Source: Acidobacteriota bacterium
Lineage (GTDB): Bacteria > Acidobacteriota > Thermoanaerobaculia > Multivoradales > Multivoraceae
DNA: 64,000 bases
Direction of reading: 5' to 3'
Assembly: GCA_003388555.1 (NCBI GenBank)
Contig: QQVD01000068.1
Location: forward strand, 214,633 to 278,632
Positions 9,098 through 17,570 of the stretch are shown here, one piece after another (the stretch's first letter is position 1; every line of letters begins with the position of its first letter). A model generated the notes under the pieces. The model saw only the letters and a program-made list of their open reading frames with translations, was not told the origin of the DNA and ran no database searches. Made by a program: the position numbers and the translations under genes.

Positions 9098-9670
9098 ATG
9101 GCCACCAGCAGGAAGAAGACCTCGGACGAGAAGCCCGAGAAGGAGTCACAGCAGAAGAAGGACGCCGGGGCGTCGGGCCGGTCGGGCCGGTCGGGCCGGT
9201 CGGGCCGACGCTACTGGTTGATGAAGAGCGAGCCCGACGTCTACGGCATCGACGACCTGCGTCGGGACGGCACGACGATGTGGGACGGGGTGCGCAACTA
9301 CCAGGCCCGCAACTTCATGCGCGACGAGATGCAGGTCGGCGACGGGGTCCTCTACTACCACTCGAACACCAAGCCGATGGCGATCGTCGGCCTGGCGCGG
9401 GTGAGTCGCGAGGCCTATCCCGACCCGACCCAGTTCACCAAGGGCCGCTACCACGATCCCAAGGCCACCCGGGAGGAGCCGCGATGGTTCCTGGTCGACA
9501 TCGAACACGTCCGGACCTTCGACGAGCCGCTGCCGCTGGCTTTCCTCAAGGAACGGCCGGAGCTGGAGGGCATGCCGCTGCTCGCCAAGGGCCAGCGCCT
9601 GTCGGTGCAGCCGGTCTCGACCGAGCACTGGAGAGCGGTCTGCAAGATGGCCGGAGTCAAGCCCTTCTAG
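9098..9670 (+). CDS. EVE domain-containing protein
   Basis: A 190-residue protein: a Lys/Glu/Ser-rich disordered tail with four SGR tripeptides (1-43), then a complete EVE domain from YWLMKSEPDVYGIDDL to the C-terminus, with WDGVRNYQARNFMRDEM, VGDGVLYYHSN and the final RLSVQPVSTEHW. EVE is a PUA-related fold that binds modified bases in nucleic acids (thymocyte nuclear protein 1 family). The bacterial free-standing forms are mostly uncharacterised; RNA- or DNA-modification reading is the usual inference. The ATG lies about 10 nt after AGAGGAGG, a strong ribosome-binding site. Confidence 0.88.
   Translation: MATSRKKTSDEKPEKESQQKKDAGASGRSGRSGRSGRRYWLMKSEPDVYGIDDLRRDGTTMWDGVRNYQARNFMRDEMQVGDGVLYYHSNTKPMAIVGLARVSREAYPDPTQFTKGRYHDPKATREEPRWFLVDIEHVRTFDEPLPLAFLKERPELEGMPLLAKGQRLSVQPVSTEHWRAVCKMAGVKPF
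9172..9207 (+). repeat. four perfect copies of a 9-bp unit in the EVE gene
   Basis: GTCGGGCCG is repeated four times without mismatch at 9172-9180, 9181-9189, 9190-9198 and 9199-9207. Being a multiple of three, it only adds or removes Ser-Gly-Arg units in the tail of the EVE-domain protein. Confidence 0.9.
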
Positions 9671-9711
9671 GAGCCCGTCGTCGACGCGGGAAGGCCGATC
9701 CGATCGTCGCT

Positions 9712-10647
9712 TCAGCCGGATGGGCCGAGCGCCGCCCCCTGCTCCGCCAGACGCCCGAAGCCGAGTCGCTCGCAGAGGGCGGCCCACCGCTCGGGCCGCA
9801 CGCCGCGCCAGATCAGCTGGTCGACCTCGAGGCCGGTCTCGACCTCCGAAACCACCCGCGCCAGGCGGCGCGAAAGCAGCGCCTGATCGCGCTGCTCCCC
9901 GAGCTTGCGGGCGATGCCCCGCGCGCCGCGGATCTCCAGCGCGGCGACCCGCTCGAGATCACCGAGCGCCGCATCGAGGCTGCCCAGCTCGGCGAGCAGG
10001 GACGCCGCGGTCTTCCTGCCGATCCCGCGCACACCGGGGATGTTGTCGACCGGGTCTCCCGCCAGGGCCAGGAAGTCGACGATCTGCTCGGGCCGCACCC
10101 CGAACTTGGCCAGCACCTCCGAGGGCCCGTAGAGCTCGTCACGGGCGAAGTCCCACAACCGCACCTGCGGACCGACCAGCTGAGAGAGGTCCTTGTCGCT
10201 CGAGACGATGCGGTGGGGAACGACGGGATCGGACTCGCGCAGGCACCGGCTGAGGGTCGCGAGCAGGTCGTCGGCCTCGTACTCGGAGTCGATCAGGGTG
10301 ACGAGCCCGAGAGCCTCGGCGATCTCCCGGCACCACGCCTGCTGCGCCTCGAGGTCCGCCGGCGGCAGCTCACGCTGCGCCTTGTAGGCAGGGTAGATCT
10401 GGTTGCGGAAGCTGGTGGTCAGGCTGCCGTCGAAGGCCACCGCGACCCTGCGGGGACGCTCCGCTCCCTCTCCGAGCAGGCGCAGCAGGAAGCCGGCGAA
10501 ACCGTAGGCGGCGTTGACCGGATCGCCGGCCGGAGTCCGCATGCTGCTGGGCAGGGCGAAGAAGGCGCGGAAGATGTAGGGGCTCGCATCGACCAGCAGT
10601 GCCGAGCGATCCGCTTCGGGCGACGATCCTCGTTGTGCGGGAGTCAG
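9712..10647 (-). CDS. stand-alone 5'-3' exonuclease (PolI N-terminal-like, H3TH)
   Basis: Homologous to the 5' nuclease domain of DNA polymerase I, without a polymerase domain (compare ExoIX/Xni). Domain start LLVDASPYIFRAFF (about 17-30), AFDGS (Asp73), SEYEADD (Glu124, Asp126, Asp127), SSDKD (Asp151, Asp153) and the helix-3-turn-helix LAGDPVDNIPGVRGIGRKTA (from about 195) supply the metal ligands and DNA-binding motif. No ATG, GTG or TTG lies near the domain start. A CTG (10645-10647) preceded by AAGGAG at 6-nt spacing gives 311 residues and is the best start. The length fits a complete stand-alone enzyme. Confidence 0.88.
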   Translation of the reverse strand: MTPAQRGSSPEADRSALLVDASPYIFRAFFALPSSMRTPAGDPVNAAYGFAGFLLRLLGEGAERPRRVAVAFDGSLTTSFRNQIYPAYKAQRELPPADLEAQQAWCREIAEALGLVTLIDSEYEADDLLATLSRCLRESDPVVPHRIVSSDKDLSQLVGPQVRLWDFARDELYGPSEVLAKFGVRPEQIVDFLALAGDPVDNIPGVRGIGRKTAASLLAELGSLDAALGDLERVAALEIRGARGIARKLGEQRDQALLSRRLARVVSEVETGLEVDQLIWRGVRPERWAALCERLGFGRLAEQGAALGPSG

Positions 10648-10780
10648 AGGTGGCTCCTTTCGCGACGGCGGGCGCGGGCGCCGACGGGACGGCTGTCGTG
10701 GGCTCCCGTGGAGATCGACGGGGCGTCGCCCGAGAGTCCGGGCGGCGAGCGACAGTAGCAGCGACGGCGCCGCGCCCCTG

Positions 10781-10798
10781 GGGCCGATCCGGCCGACT
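10781..10798. repeat. 18-bp palindromic motif, copy 1
   Basis: gggccgatccggccgact contains GGCCG-ATC-CGGCC. An identical 18-mer occurs at 32312-32329, also upstream of a plus-strand gene. Here it lies between the divergent exonuclease and efp genes. It could be a protein-binding site or a dispersed repeat. Confidence 0.55.
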
Positions 10799-10938
10799 TC
10801 GTTGATAGCATCTGCAGCCGCCGCGGGCTTCGGAGCACGCGTGCCATCGGAGGCCTCGCGGGCCTTCCCGGCACGCCGAATTCCCTGTGCCCGCTCCTCC
10901 CCGTCTTCCCTACTTCCAGACTCAGGATCCGATCCGAG

Positions 10939-11508
10939 ATGCCCAGCTACAACATGAACCAGCTGAGGAACGGCCTCAAGCTGCTGATCGACAGAGACCC
11001 CTACCTGGTGGTCGACACCGACATGGTCAAGCCCGGCAAAGGCCAGGCGTTCACCAAGGTCAAGGTGCGCAACATGCTCACCGGCCGGGTCACCGAGAAG
11101 ACCTACAAGGCCTCCGACATGGCCGAAGGCGCCGATGTCGTCGAGACCTCCATGCAGTACCTCTACTCCGACGGTGAGAACTGGATCTTCATGAACCCGG
11201 ACACCTTCGACCAGGTCGCCGCTAACGCAGACGCGATGGGCGACACGCCGCAGTGGATCAAGGAAGAGGACGTCTGCCAGATCACGCTGTTCAACGGTTC
11301 TCCGATCCTCGTCTCGCCCCCCAACTTCGTGGAGCGGGAGATCGTCGAGACCGATCCCGGGCTCAAGGGCGACACCTCGAGCGGCGGCAACAAGCCGGCG
11401 ACGCTCGAGACCGGAGCCGTGGTCCGCGTCCCCTTGTTCATCCAGGTCGGTGAGATGATCAAGGTCGATACGCGGACCGGCGAGTACGTCTCCCGCGTCA
11501 AGAGTTGA
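10939..11508 (+). CDS. efp: elongation factor P
   Basis: Relieves ribosome stalling at polyproline. The 189-residue protein has the three EF-P domains: KOW-like N-terminus, OB domain II, and the C-terminal OB domain with the family signature [22 protein letters not shown]. The loop KPGKGQAF places a lysine at position 34, the residue that is beta-lysylated by EpmA/EpmB. The presence of epmA directly downstream, overlapping the stop codon, confirms the lysine-type modification rather than the arginine/rhamnose type. It reads divergently from the exonuclease gene. Confidence 0.96.
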   Translation: MPSYNMNQLRNGLKLLIDRDPYLVVDTDMVKPGKGQAFTKVKVRNMLTGRVTEKTYKASDMAEGADVVETSMQYLYSDGENWIFMNPDTFDQVAANADAMGDTPQWIKEEDVCQITLFNGSPILVSPPNFVEREIVETDPGLKGDTSSGGNKPATLETGAVVRVPLFIQVGEMIKVDTRTGEYVSRVKS

Positions 11509-12518
11509 GCCGAGGCGAAGCGCCCGCGGTCGCCTGGCGGCCGCGCGGCGGGCGCCGCCTGCTCGAGCTGCGCGCCCGGGCGCTCGGTGTGGTGCGCTCC
11601 TTCTTCGCGCGTCGCGGAGTGCTCGAGGTCGACACCCCACTGCTGCAGACCACGGCCGCCACCGACCTGCACCTCGACAGCGTGCCCTGCGAGCCGATGC
11701 CGGGGGTGCGGGCCTATCTCCCCACCTCGCCGGAGACGGCGATGAAGCGCCTGCTCGCCGACGGCTCCGGCCCGATCTTCCAGGTCTGCAAGTCGTTCCG
11801 GCGCGGCGAGCTCGGGTCGCGTCACCGGCCCGAGTTCACCATGGTCGAGTGGTATCGACCGGGCTTCACCCTCGAGGCGCTGCAGAACGAGGTCGACGAC
11901 CTGGTGCGGGCCGTCGTCGTTGCGGTGGGCGCGCCGCGATCGCCCCTCGCCGCCACCGCCACGGTGCGCTACGAGGACGTCTGGCGAGCTCGCCTCGGCA
12001 TCGACCCTCACACCGCGACTGCCCCCGACCTGCGCCAACTCGCCTGCCGACACCTGCCGGCGGAGCGCGATCTGGTGCAGCGCCTCGAGGTCGACGATCT
12101 GCTCGGCCTGCTCATGGCCCGGCTGGTCGAGCCCGGCCTCCAGACCGACGGTCCGGTCTTCGTGCACGACTTCCCCGCTTCGAGTGCCGCGATGGCACGC
12201 CTGCGCGAGCGCGCCGACGGCGTCCCGGTCGCCTGCCGCTTCGAGCTCTACCTCGGCGGCCTCGAGGTGGCGAACGCCTATCTCGAGCTCACCGAGCCCA
12301 CCGAGCAGGAGGCGCGACAGCGCCGCGACCTCGCGCAGCGGGCAGCGGCGGGTCGGCCAGGCCGGATCGACGAGCGCTTCCTGGCCGCCCTGCGCCACGG
12401 GCTTCCGGCGACCTCGGGTGTCGCCCTGGGCTTCGACCGACTGCTGATGTTCGCCGTCGGCGCCAGCGATCTCGACGAGGTGCTGCCGCTGAGCTGGGAG
12501 CCGGAGCCGTCGGACTGA
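11505..12518 (+). CDS. epmA: EF-P beta-lysine ligase EpmA (GenX/PoxA)
   Basis: Class II lysyl-tRNA-synthetase-like enzyme lacking the anticodon domain, which attaches (R)-beta-lysine to Lys34 of EF-P. The 337-residue protein shows motif 1 ([15 protein letters not shown]), motif 2 (CKSFRRGE...[12 protein letters not shown], about 95-117) and motif 3 ([11 protein letters not shown], about 305). The start is a TTG (11505-11507) that overlaps the efp stop as TTGA, so translation is coupled. Family length is about 325 residues, so this start fits. The third pathway enzyme, the aminomutase EpmB, is not in this window. Confidence 0.94.
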   Translation: MSRGEAPAVAWRPRGGRRLLELRARALGVVRSFFARRGVLEVDTPLLQTTAATDLHLDSVPCEPMPGVRAYLPTSPETAMKRLLADGSGPIFQVCKSFRRGELGSRHRPEFTMVEWYRPGFTLEALQNEVDDLVRAVVVAVGAPRSPLAATATVRYEDVWRARLGIDPHTATAPDLRQLACRHLPAERDLVQRLEVDDLLGLLMARLVEPGLQTDGPVFVHDFPASSAAMARLRERADGVPVACRFELYLGGLEVANAYLELTEPTEQEARQRRDLAQRAAAGRPGRIDERFLAALRHGLPATSGVALGFDRLLMFAVGASDLDEVLPLSWEPEPSD

Positions 12519-12579
12519 CGCAACGCGGCAGGGCGGGGGGAGGCGACGCCACACCCCGGGCAGCCAGCCTCGGCGGCGC

Positions 12580-13851
12580 TCAGGCGGCGAGACGCTGCAC
12601 CAGCCAGAAGAGCGCCAGGAGCGCGATGGCCATCGCCAGCGGCCAGGCGACGCGCCTGCGATACCAAGGGCGATCGACCCACGGCCAGAGCAAGGCGACG
12701 GCGAGCGCGACGACGACCAGCTGGCCGGCCTCGACTCCGACGTGGAATCCGATCAGGCCGACGAGTCGCTGGCCGACGGGCAGTCCGAGCTCGGCGAGCA
12801 CCGAGGCGAAGCCGAGACCGTGCAGCAGGCCGAATCCGAAGACCACCGATCGACGCAGCGCCGGCGTCGGCCGGCGCGAGGCCAGCGTCTCGATCGCCAC
12901 CACCGCGATCGAGGCGGCGATCAACGGCTCGACCACCCGTGCGGGAAGCTCGACGACGCCGTAGATCGACAGCGCCAGAGTGACAGCGTGCGCGGCGGTG
13001 AACAGAGTCACCAGGATCAGCAGCGACCAGAGCGCGGCCCTGCGATCCGGCGGCACATGACCGGCGCCGGCGGCGACTTCGCGTCGCGCCGCTGCCGGCA
13101 GCAGGCAGAGGCCGACCAGGAAGAGCACGTGGTCGACGCCGCGCGGCAGGATGTGGAGGAAACCGAGGCGGGCGTACTGGATCGACGTCTTGACCAGCCC
13201 GGCCGAGCTCCCCAGGGCATCGAGCTCGATCGGCAGGCTGTCGGTTCCGGGAGGCACCAGCTGTTCCGGGGCCTCGCGATCTCCGGCCACGACCCGCAGT
13301 CGAGCCGAGCCGAAGGCGCGCGACAGGCGGATGCCGACCGTCTCGGCCTCCGGCGGCAGATCTCCGGAGAGCTCGGCGACGACGCCGAGACGCGAGACCT
13401 CCTTGGCCTCGAACGATTGCGCCCAGGAAGACGCCGCCTCGCCCGGGAAACGCACCTCGAAGTCCACCGGCTCCCCATCGGCGAGTACCCGCGCGCGGCG
13501 GAGGAACAGCTGTCGCAGGCGCTCCTCGCGGCTTCGGCGCTCCTCCGGCTCGAGCGAGTCGATGGCCTCGAGCAGCCTGTCGGGATCGTGGCCGGGCCCG
13601 GCACCGAGCAGCAGCGCGTCGAGGTCGACGATCAGTTCGGCGGTGAAGCCACGCCGGGCGCCCTCCGCCTCCGGACCGATCGACAAGCGGGTGTCGACGA
13701 CCGAGAAGTCGTGCGCCGCCACCTCGGTGGCGAAGGAGAAGACCAGCGCGCAGAGCAGAGCCGCCGAGTGCGCGGCGGATCGTCGGCACTGCGCCGGCGG
13801 CCGCTCCCCGCCACCGATCCCCGAGACGGTCGTGAGACTCTTCGAAACCAT
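12580..13851 (-). CDS. HupE/UreJ-like membrane protein with exported N-terminal domain
   Basis: A 423-residue protein. A signal-like hydrophobic stretch (about 28-46, ending VAAHDF) is followed by a soluble N-terminal domain of about 190 residues, and then about seven transmembrane helices carrying the HupE/UreJ_2 signature: GFLHILPRGVDHVLFLVGL, LFTAAHAVTLALS, VEPLIAASIAVVAIE and FGLLHGLGFASVL. The conserved His/Asp residues within helices resemble metal-permease families (HupE, UreJ). In these two-part proteins the exact substrate has not been established. It is encoded convergently with epmA and divergently from apaG. Confidence 0.78.
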   Translation of the reverse strand: MVSKSLTTVSGIGGGERPPAQCRRSAAHSAALLCALVFSFATEVAAHDFSVVDTRLSIGPEAEGARRGFTAELIVDLDALLLGAGPGHDPDRLLEAIDSLEPEERRSREERLRQLFLRRARVLADGEPVDFEVRFPGEAASSWAQSFEAKEVSRLGVVAELSGDLPPEAETVGIRLSRAFGSARLRVVAGDREAPEQLVPPGTDSLPIELDALGSSAGLVKTSIQYARLGFLHILPRGVDHVLFLVGLCLLPAAARREVAAGAGHVPPDRRAALWSLLILVTLFTAAHAVTLALSIYGVVELPARVVEPLIAASIAVVAIETLASRRPTPALRRSVVFGFGLLHGLGFASVLAELGLPVGQRLVGLIGFHVGVEAGQLVVVALAVALLWPWVDRPWYRRRVAWPLAMAIALLALFWLVQRLAA

Positions 13852-13967
13852 GGCGCGCAGCGTAGCGTGGAATCGCTCTCACCCGCTCCGGTGAACAGCG
13901 AGCACGGGACGAGAGTGGACCGCGTCACGAACCGTCCGCGGCGGCGAAACATGGCTCAGCGCCGACG

Positions 13968-13973
13968 TAGAAT
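13968..13973 (+). promoter_or_regulatory. possible -10 element upstream of apaG
   Basis: TAGAAT (5 of 6 to TATAAT) lies 59 bp before the apaG ATG in the divergent intergenic region. No good -35 sits 16-18 bp upstream. The same TAGAAT hexamer recurs at other likely promoters in this window (17433, 38111). Confidence 0.3.
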
Positions 13974-14032
13974 CGCAGTGCGCTGGCCCCTCACGGCGTG
14001 CCGGCGTTCCCCTCCCTGGCAAGAGAAGACCG

Positions 14033-14440
14033 ATGGACTACATCGTCAACACAGACGGCATCATCGTCGAGGTCGAGCCACGCTACATCGAAGAGCGCTC
14101 CTCGCCCGCCGACCAGTACTTCTTCTTCGCCTACACGATCCGCATCACCAACGTCTCGCAGCGCACGGTGCAGCTGCTGACCCGCTACTGGCTGATCACC
14201 GACGGGAACGGCGAGCAGCAGGAGGTCCGCGGCGACGGCGTCGTCGGACAGCAGCCGGTGCTCGAGCCCGGCACGCAGTTCGAATACACCAGTTTCTGCC
14301 CGCTCTCCACCGAGGTGGGCACGATGCGCGGCAGCTACCAGCTCGCTGTGACGCGGGCGGCGGACACGGCGGGCGACGACGACATGATCGAGGCCGAGAT
14401 CCCGTCGTTCACCCTGGCCGCGCCCCACGCCCTCAACTGA
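14033..14440 (+). CDS. apaG: ApaG family protein
   Basis: A 135-residue protein that is one ApaG domain (fibronectin-III-like beta sandwich). Typical blocks are YTIRITNVSQRTVQLLTRYW, GVVGQQPVLEPGTQFEYTS and the PLSTEVGTMRGSYQL segment. ApaG has been linked genetically to cobalt/magnesium tolerance and to Ap4A metabolism in enterobacteria, but its molecular role is unsettled. Family length is about 125, so the gene is complete. It converges with truD, only 22 bp away. Confidence 0.93.
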   Translation: MDYIVNTDGIIVEVEPRYIEERSSPADQYFFFAYTIRITNVSQRTVQLLTRYWLITDGNGEQQEVRGDGVVGQQPVLEPGTQFEYTSFCPLSTEVGTMRGSYQLAVTRAADTAGDDDMIEAEIPSFTLAAPHALN

Positions 14441-14444
14441 GTCG

Positions 14445-14459
14445 GGACCGCCGGGGTCC
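14445..14459. terminator. small hairpin in the apaG/truD convergent gap
   Basis: GGACC-GCCGG-GGTCC forms a 5-bp stem in the 22-bp gap between two convergent genes. There is no T-run, so termination activity is only a positional inference. Confidence 0.22.
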
Positions 14460-14462
14460 GCG

Positions 14463-15662
14463 TCATTCTGCCTGCGGGTCGGCCTGCGAGCCTTCACCGA
14501 CGCCGCGGTCGGCGACCGTGCCGCGGCCGTAGAGCTGATCGATCAGCACGGTGGCGTAGGACCCGGGCGGCAGCTCGAAGGAGAACCACCGCCCCGGTCG
14601 CGGCCGGGCGTCGCCCCCGCCGGCGTCGAAGCGCGCCGGCTCGACTCCGGTGGCCAGTCGCGCCACCGGCACCCGCAAGGGGCGCCGGGCGCCGCGCAGG
14701 CGCAGACGTTCGAGCGCCTGGCGCGCGACGGGCGCGTCGAGATCGAGACCGCTCTCGGCGAGCACCTCGTCCTCTATCTGTGCGCTGGCGCCGCGCGGGC
14801 GCCACATCGCCGGGCCGAACAGCGGCCCGGTCGGGCTGAGCCGCAGCGCAGCGACCGCCTGCGCCTCTTCCGATCCCGACTCCTCGCCGCCCAGCTCGAG
14901 CCGGTGCAGGAAGCCGGTACCGTGCTCGTGGAGGACGTCTCCCTCGATCAGTCTGGTCACCCAGCGCACCTTCTCGTCGTCGCCGAGGTTCTCGGCATCG
15001 GCGTCGGCAACCCGCTCGACACGGCGATCGAGGACTCGGTGGAAGAGCTCGCTCTGCAGAGCGGAGACGAGCAGTCGGGCCAGCCTGCGGTCGCCTCCCG
15101 AGCGCTCACCGCGCAGCACCGCAGCGCCGGCCTCGACGTTGTCGTTGCGACGGCCGAAGCGCTGCATGCCGAAGCGGTTGAGCAGGCCGAAGCGTCGCAG
15201 CGCTTCCAGCCGGTCCTCCAGACCTGGAGGGTCTGACTGCCGATCGGGCAGCCCCGGCCCTCGTCCGAGCGGCCTCACGACGACGTGGAAGCGGTTGCCG
15301 CGCAGCTCTCCGAGACGCAGCTTCTGTGCGTGCTCGTGCGCCTGCAGCACCCGTAGACCCGGTAGCACCGAGCCAGCGAAGTCGCTGGCGGCCAGGCCAC
15401 CCACCTTGGGCAGCGAGAGCCACTGACGGGTCACCGCGTGCCGGTCCTTGCGGCCGGCGTAGCCGACGGCTCCACGTTCGAGCCCGAAGGCTCGCGCCAG
15501 CTCGGCGACGGCCTCGTCTGTCGTCCTGGCCCGCTTCTCGATCTCGATCCACAGATGCGCACCGCTCCCCTGCGGCGAGTAGAGTGGCAGTTCCTCGACC
15601 AGGAAGTCTTCCGGCCGCTCGCGGATGCAGTGCGTGGGACCGTCGTCGCGAGCGTGTCTCAT
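14463..15662 (-). CDS. truD: tRNA pseudouridine(13) synthase TruD
   Basis: Isomerises U13 of tRNA(Glu) and others. The 399-residue protein has the TruD signature GYAGRKDRHAVTRQ (67-80) with catalytic Asp73, the EDFLVEE motif near the N-terminus, and NRFGMQRFG in place of the usual N-Y-F-G-x-Q-R-F-G. The TRUD insertion domain lies in the middle and ends around the WFSFELPPGSYATVLI segment. The start is an ATG at 15662, and length is within the family range (about 350-420). It diverges from the small membrane protein gene at 15732. Confidence 0.93.
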   Translation of the reverse strand: MRHARDDGPTHCIRERPEDFLVEELPLYSPQGSGAHLWIEIEKRARTTDEAVAELARAFGLERGAVGYAGRKDRHAVTRQWLSLPKVGGLAASDFAGSVLPGLRVLQAHEHAQKLRLGELRGNRFHVVVRPLGRGPGLPDRQSDPPGLEDRLEALRRFGLLNRFGMQRFGRRNDNVEAGAAVLRGERSGGDRRLARLLVSALQSELFHRVLDRRVERVADADAENLGDDEKVRWVTRLIEGDVLHEHGTGFLHRLELGGEESGSEEAQAVAALRLSPTGPLFGPAMWRPRGASAQIEDEVLAESGLDLDAPVARQALERLRLRGARRPLRVPVARLATGVEPARFDAGGGDARPRPGRWFSFELPPGSYATVLIDQLYGRGTVADRGVGEGSQADPQAE

Positions 15663-15731
15663 CGCACCCGCGGCGCCGGGGATTCCCCCATCGAGATCCC
15701 ATCGAACGAAACCGACACGGGAGGTGTGAAC

Positions 15732-16058
15732 GTGGACTCGACTCGCATGCAGAAGATCCAGCGGATCGGTGTGTTCTCGGCAGCCCGGCTCGGCGGCGCC
15801 CTCTACGCGGCGTTCGGGCTGCTGTTCGGGGCCGTCTTCAGCCTCTTCTCACTGATCGGCGCCGCCGCCTCCGGGCTGGCCGGCGAGGAGGGCGCCCTCG
15901 GTCTCCTCTTCGGCGTCGGCGCGATCGTCATTCTGCCTCTGGTCTACGGCCTCATGGGCTTCATCGGCATGGCGCTCGGCGCTCTGATCTACAACCTCGT
16001 CGCCGGCGTGGTGGGCGGGATCGAGATCGAGCTGAGCGAAGCGCAGCCGACCCGGTAG
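15732..16058 (+). CDS. small membrane protein, DUF3566-like
   Basis: A 108-residue protein with two long hydrophobic segments (about 20-50 and 55-90) separated by a short acidic loop. The N-terminus carries KIQRIGVFSAARLGGALYA, the pattern seen at the start of DUF3566-like transmembrane proteins, and the C-terminus ends in a short charged tail. The GTG at 15732 is preceded by GGGAGG at 7-nt spacing; another GTG at 15726 is too close to that site. Function is unknown. Confidence 0.65.
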   Translation: MDSTRMQKIQRIGVFSAARLGGALYAAFGLLFGAVFSLFSLIGAAASGLAGEEGALGLLFGVGAIVILPLVYGLMGFIGMALGALIYNLVAGVVGGIEIELSEAQPTR

Positions 16059-16063
16059 CGCTC

Positions 16064-17143
16064 TCAGACCCGCATCAGCACCGCGCCCCAGTTGAGGCCA
16101 GCTCCCAGTGCGGCGAACGCGACCAGGTCGCCCTGTCGCGCCCTGCCCGCCTGACGCGCTTCGTGGAAGGCGATCGGCAGCGTCGCCGACGTCGTGTTGC
16201 CGTAGCTCTGGATGTTGTTGAAGACCTTGTCGTCGGGGAGGCCGAGCGCCTTCTGCGCCGCGTCGTTGATGCGCAGGTTGGCCTGGTGCATCACCAGCAG
16301 GTCGAGCTGATCGAGCGACAGCTCCAGCCCCGCGAGCAGCTCGAGGGTCACCTCGGGCATCTTGGTCACCGCGAGGCGGAACACCGTGCGACCGTCCATC
16401 TGCGGCACCCACTCGCCGGTCTCGTACATGCCCGGCCGGATCATCGGACGCTGCAGCGATCCCACGCCCGGCATGTGCAGTGCCTCGATCACGCCACCGT
16501 CGGTGCGCAGGCGGTGGCCGAGGATGCCGCGGTCGTCACCGCCTTCGTCGGCGCGGAAGACCATCGCGCCAGCGCCGTCGCCGAACAGCACCAGGATGTT
16601 GCGGTAGCGGCTGTTCCACTCGTACTCGTCACGGTCGATCGCCTCGCCTCGGCCGTCGGAGGAGGTCAAGGCACTCCAGGTGCGCTCGGAGAACGGGAAC
16701 ATGCTCGAGTGCACGTCGGTGCCGATCAGGAGCACGGTGCGCGCCGCGCCGGAGCGGATCAGCACGTCGACCATCTGCAACCCGAATGCGTAGCCGGCGC
16801 ACTGCTGACGGATGTCGAGACACGGCACCGGATCGATGCCCAGCTTGTGCTGGATCAGCCCTCCGGATCCGGGAAAGTAGTAGTCCGGAGTCATCACTGC
16901 GCAGACGATGTAGTCGACCTCGGAGGCCTCGACGCCGGCGTCCTCGAGCGCCGCTCGCGCTGCCTCCACGCCGAGGTCCGAGGCGGCGGTGCCGGGATCG
17001 ACGAAACGCCGCTCGCGGATCCCGGTGCGCTCCTCGATCCACTGGTCCGTCGTTTCCATCACCCGTTCGAAGGCCGCGTTGGCGACCACCATGGGAGGTT
17101 TCGCGATACCGGTGCCGAGGAGAACCGCTCTGGGTGATGACAC
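16064..17143 (-). CDS. fabH: 3-oxoacyl-ACP synthase III (FabH-like) with insertion
   Basis: Condenses acyl-CoA with malonyl-ACP to start a fatty acid or related chain. The thiolase-fold triad is visible: Cys115 (IRQQCAGYAFG), His286 (VMHQANLRI) and Asn316 (SYGNTTSATLP). The GTG start (17141-17143) is preceded by AAGGAG at 6-nt spacing and gives 359 residues, about 40 more than E. coli FabH. The surplus sits around residues 145-185, before LFGDGAGAM. The insertion leaves room for a specialised starter-unit enzyme. It is a single gene, convergent with the small membrane protein and not next to other fab genes. Confidence 0.82.
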   Translation of the reverse strand: MSSPRAVLLGTGIAKPPMVVANAAFERVMETTDQWIEERTGIRERRFVDPGTAASDLGVEAARAALEDAGVEASEVDYIVCAVMTPDYYFPGSGGLIQHKLGIDPVPCLDIRQQCAGYAFGLQMVDVLIRSGAARTVLLIGTDVHSSMFPFSERTWSALTSSDGRGEAIDRDEYEWNSRYRNILVLFGDGAGAMVFRADEGGDDRGILGHRLRTDGGVIEALHMPGVGSLQRPMIRPGMYETGEWVPQMDGRTVFRLAVTKMPEVTLELLAGLELSLDQLDLLVMHQANLRINDAAQKALGLPDDKVFNNIQSYGNTTSATLPIAFHEARQAGRARQGDLVAFAALGAGLNWGAVLMRV

Positions 17144-17410
17144 GTTGGACTCCTTGAGAACGACCGAACTGCAGGAGAGGGACTCCTTCGTGAACCGTCG
17201 CGGCCCGGCGCCGCCACGTTCCTCGAACGCCTCGCCGTCCCAGGCCAGACGACCGGCGTCCCGCACCGCAAGGGGTGCGCCGCGGCCGACGCGTGTGGAG
17301 CGTGATCGTAGGCCTCGTAGGATACAAGGATCGCCGACTCCGGAGCGCCGTCCGTTCGTACCAGAGTCGCACCGGATGCCCCGCGGCACAGATCCGACGG
17401 ATCGCGGGCC

Positions 17411-17438
17411 GCGACACCTACCGACCAGATGGTAGAAT
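17411..17438 (+). promoter_or_regulatory. probable sigma-70-type promoter with extended -10
   Basis: GCGACA (17411-17416), 16-bp spacer, TAGAAT (17433-17438), with TG at 17430-17431 forming an extended -10 (TGGTAGAAT). It points toward the acyl-CoA dehydrogenase genes. The sequence TGGTAGARTCGAGC here is shared with the candidate upstream of secA at 62597. Confidence 0.42.
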
Positions 17439-17525
17439 CGAGCTGGTCGGTCGATCCTGAGCGCTTCGGTCGAGGTCGCGAAGCCTTCGGTGCAGCCGAC
17501 ATCCGCCCGATGCCGGGTCTCCGAA

Positions 17526-17570
17526 CCAGTGACCCGACAGCCAGTGACCCGACAGCCAGTGACCCGACAG
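17526..17570 (+). repeat. three perfect tandem copies of a 15-bp unit
   Basis: CCAGTGACCCGACAG is repeated exactly at 17526-17540, 17541-17555 and 17556-17570, in the leader upstream of the acyl-CoA dehydrogenase pair. No spacers separate the copies, so this is a minisatellite and not a CRISPR. Confidence 0.92.

Noticed and set aside
17526-17570. CRISPR-like repeat
   Set aside because: The three 15-bp copies are directly adjacent with no unique spacers, too short for CRISPR, and no cas gene is nearby.
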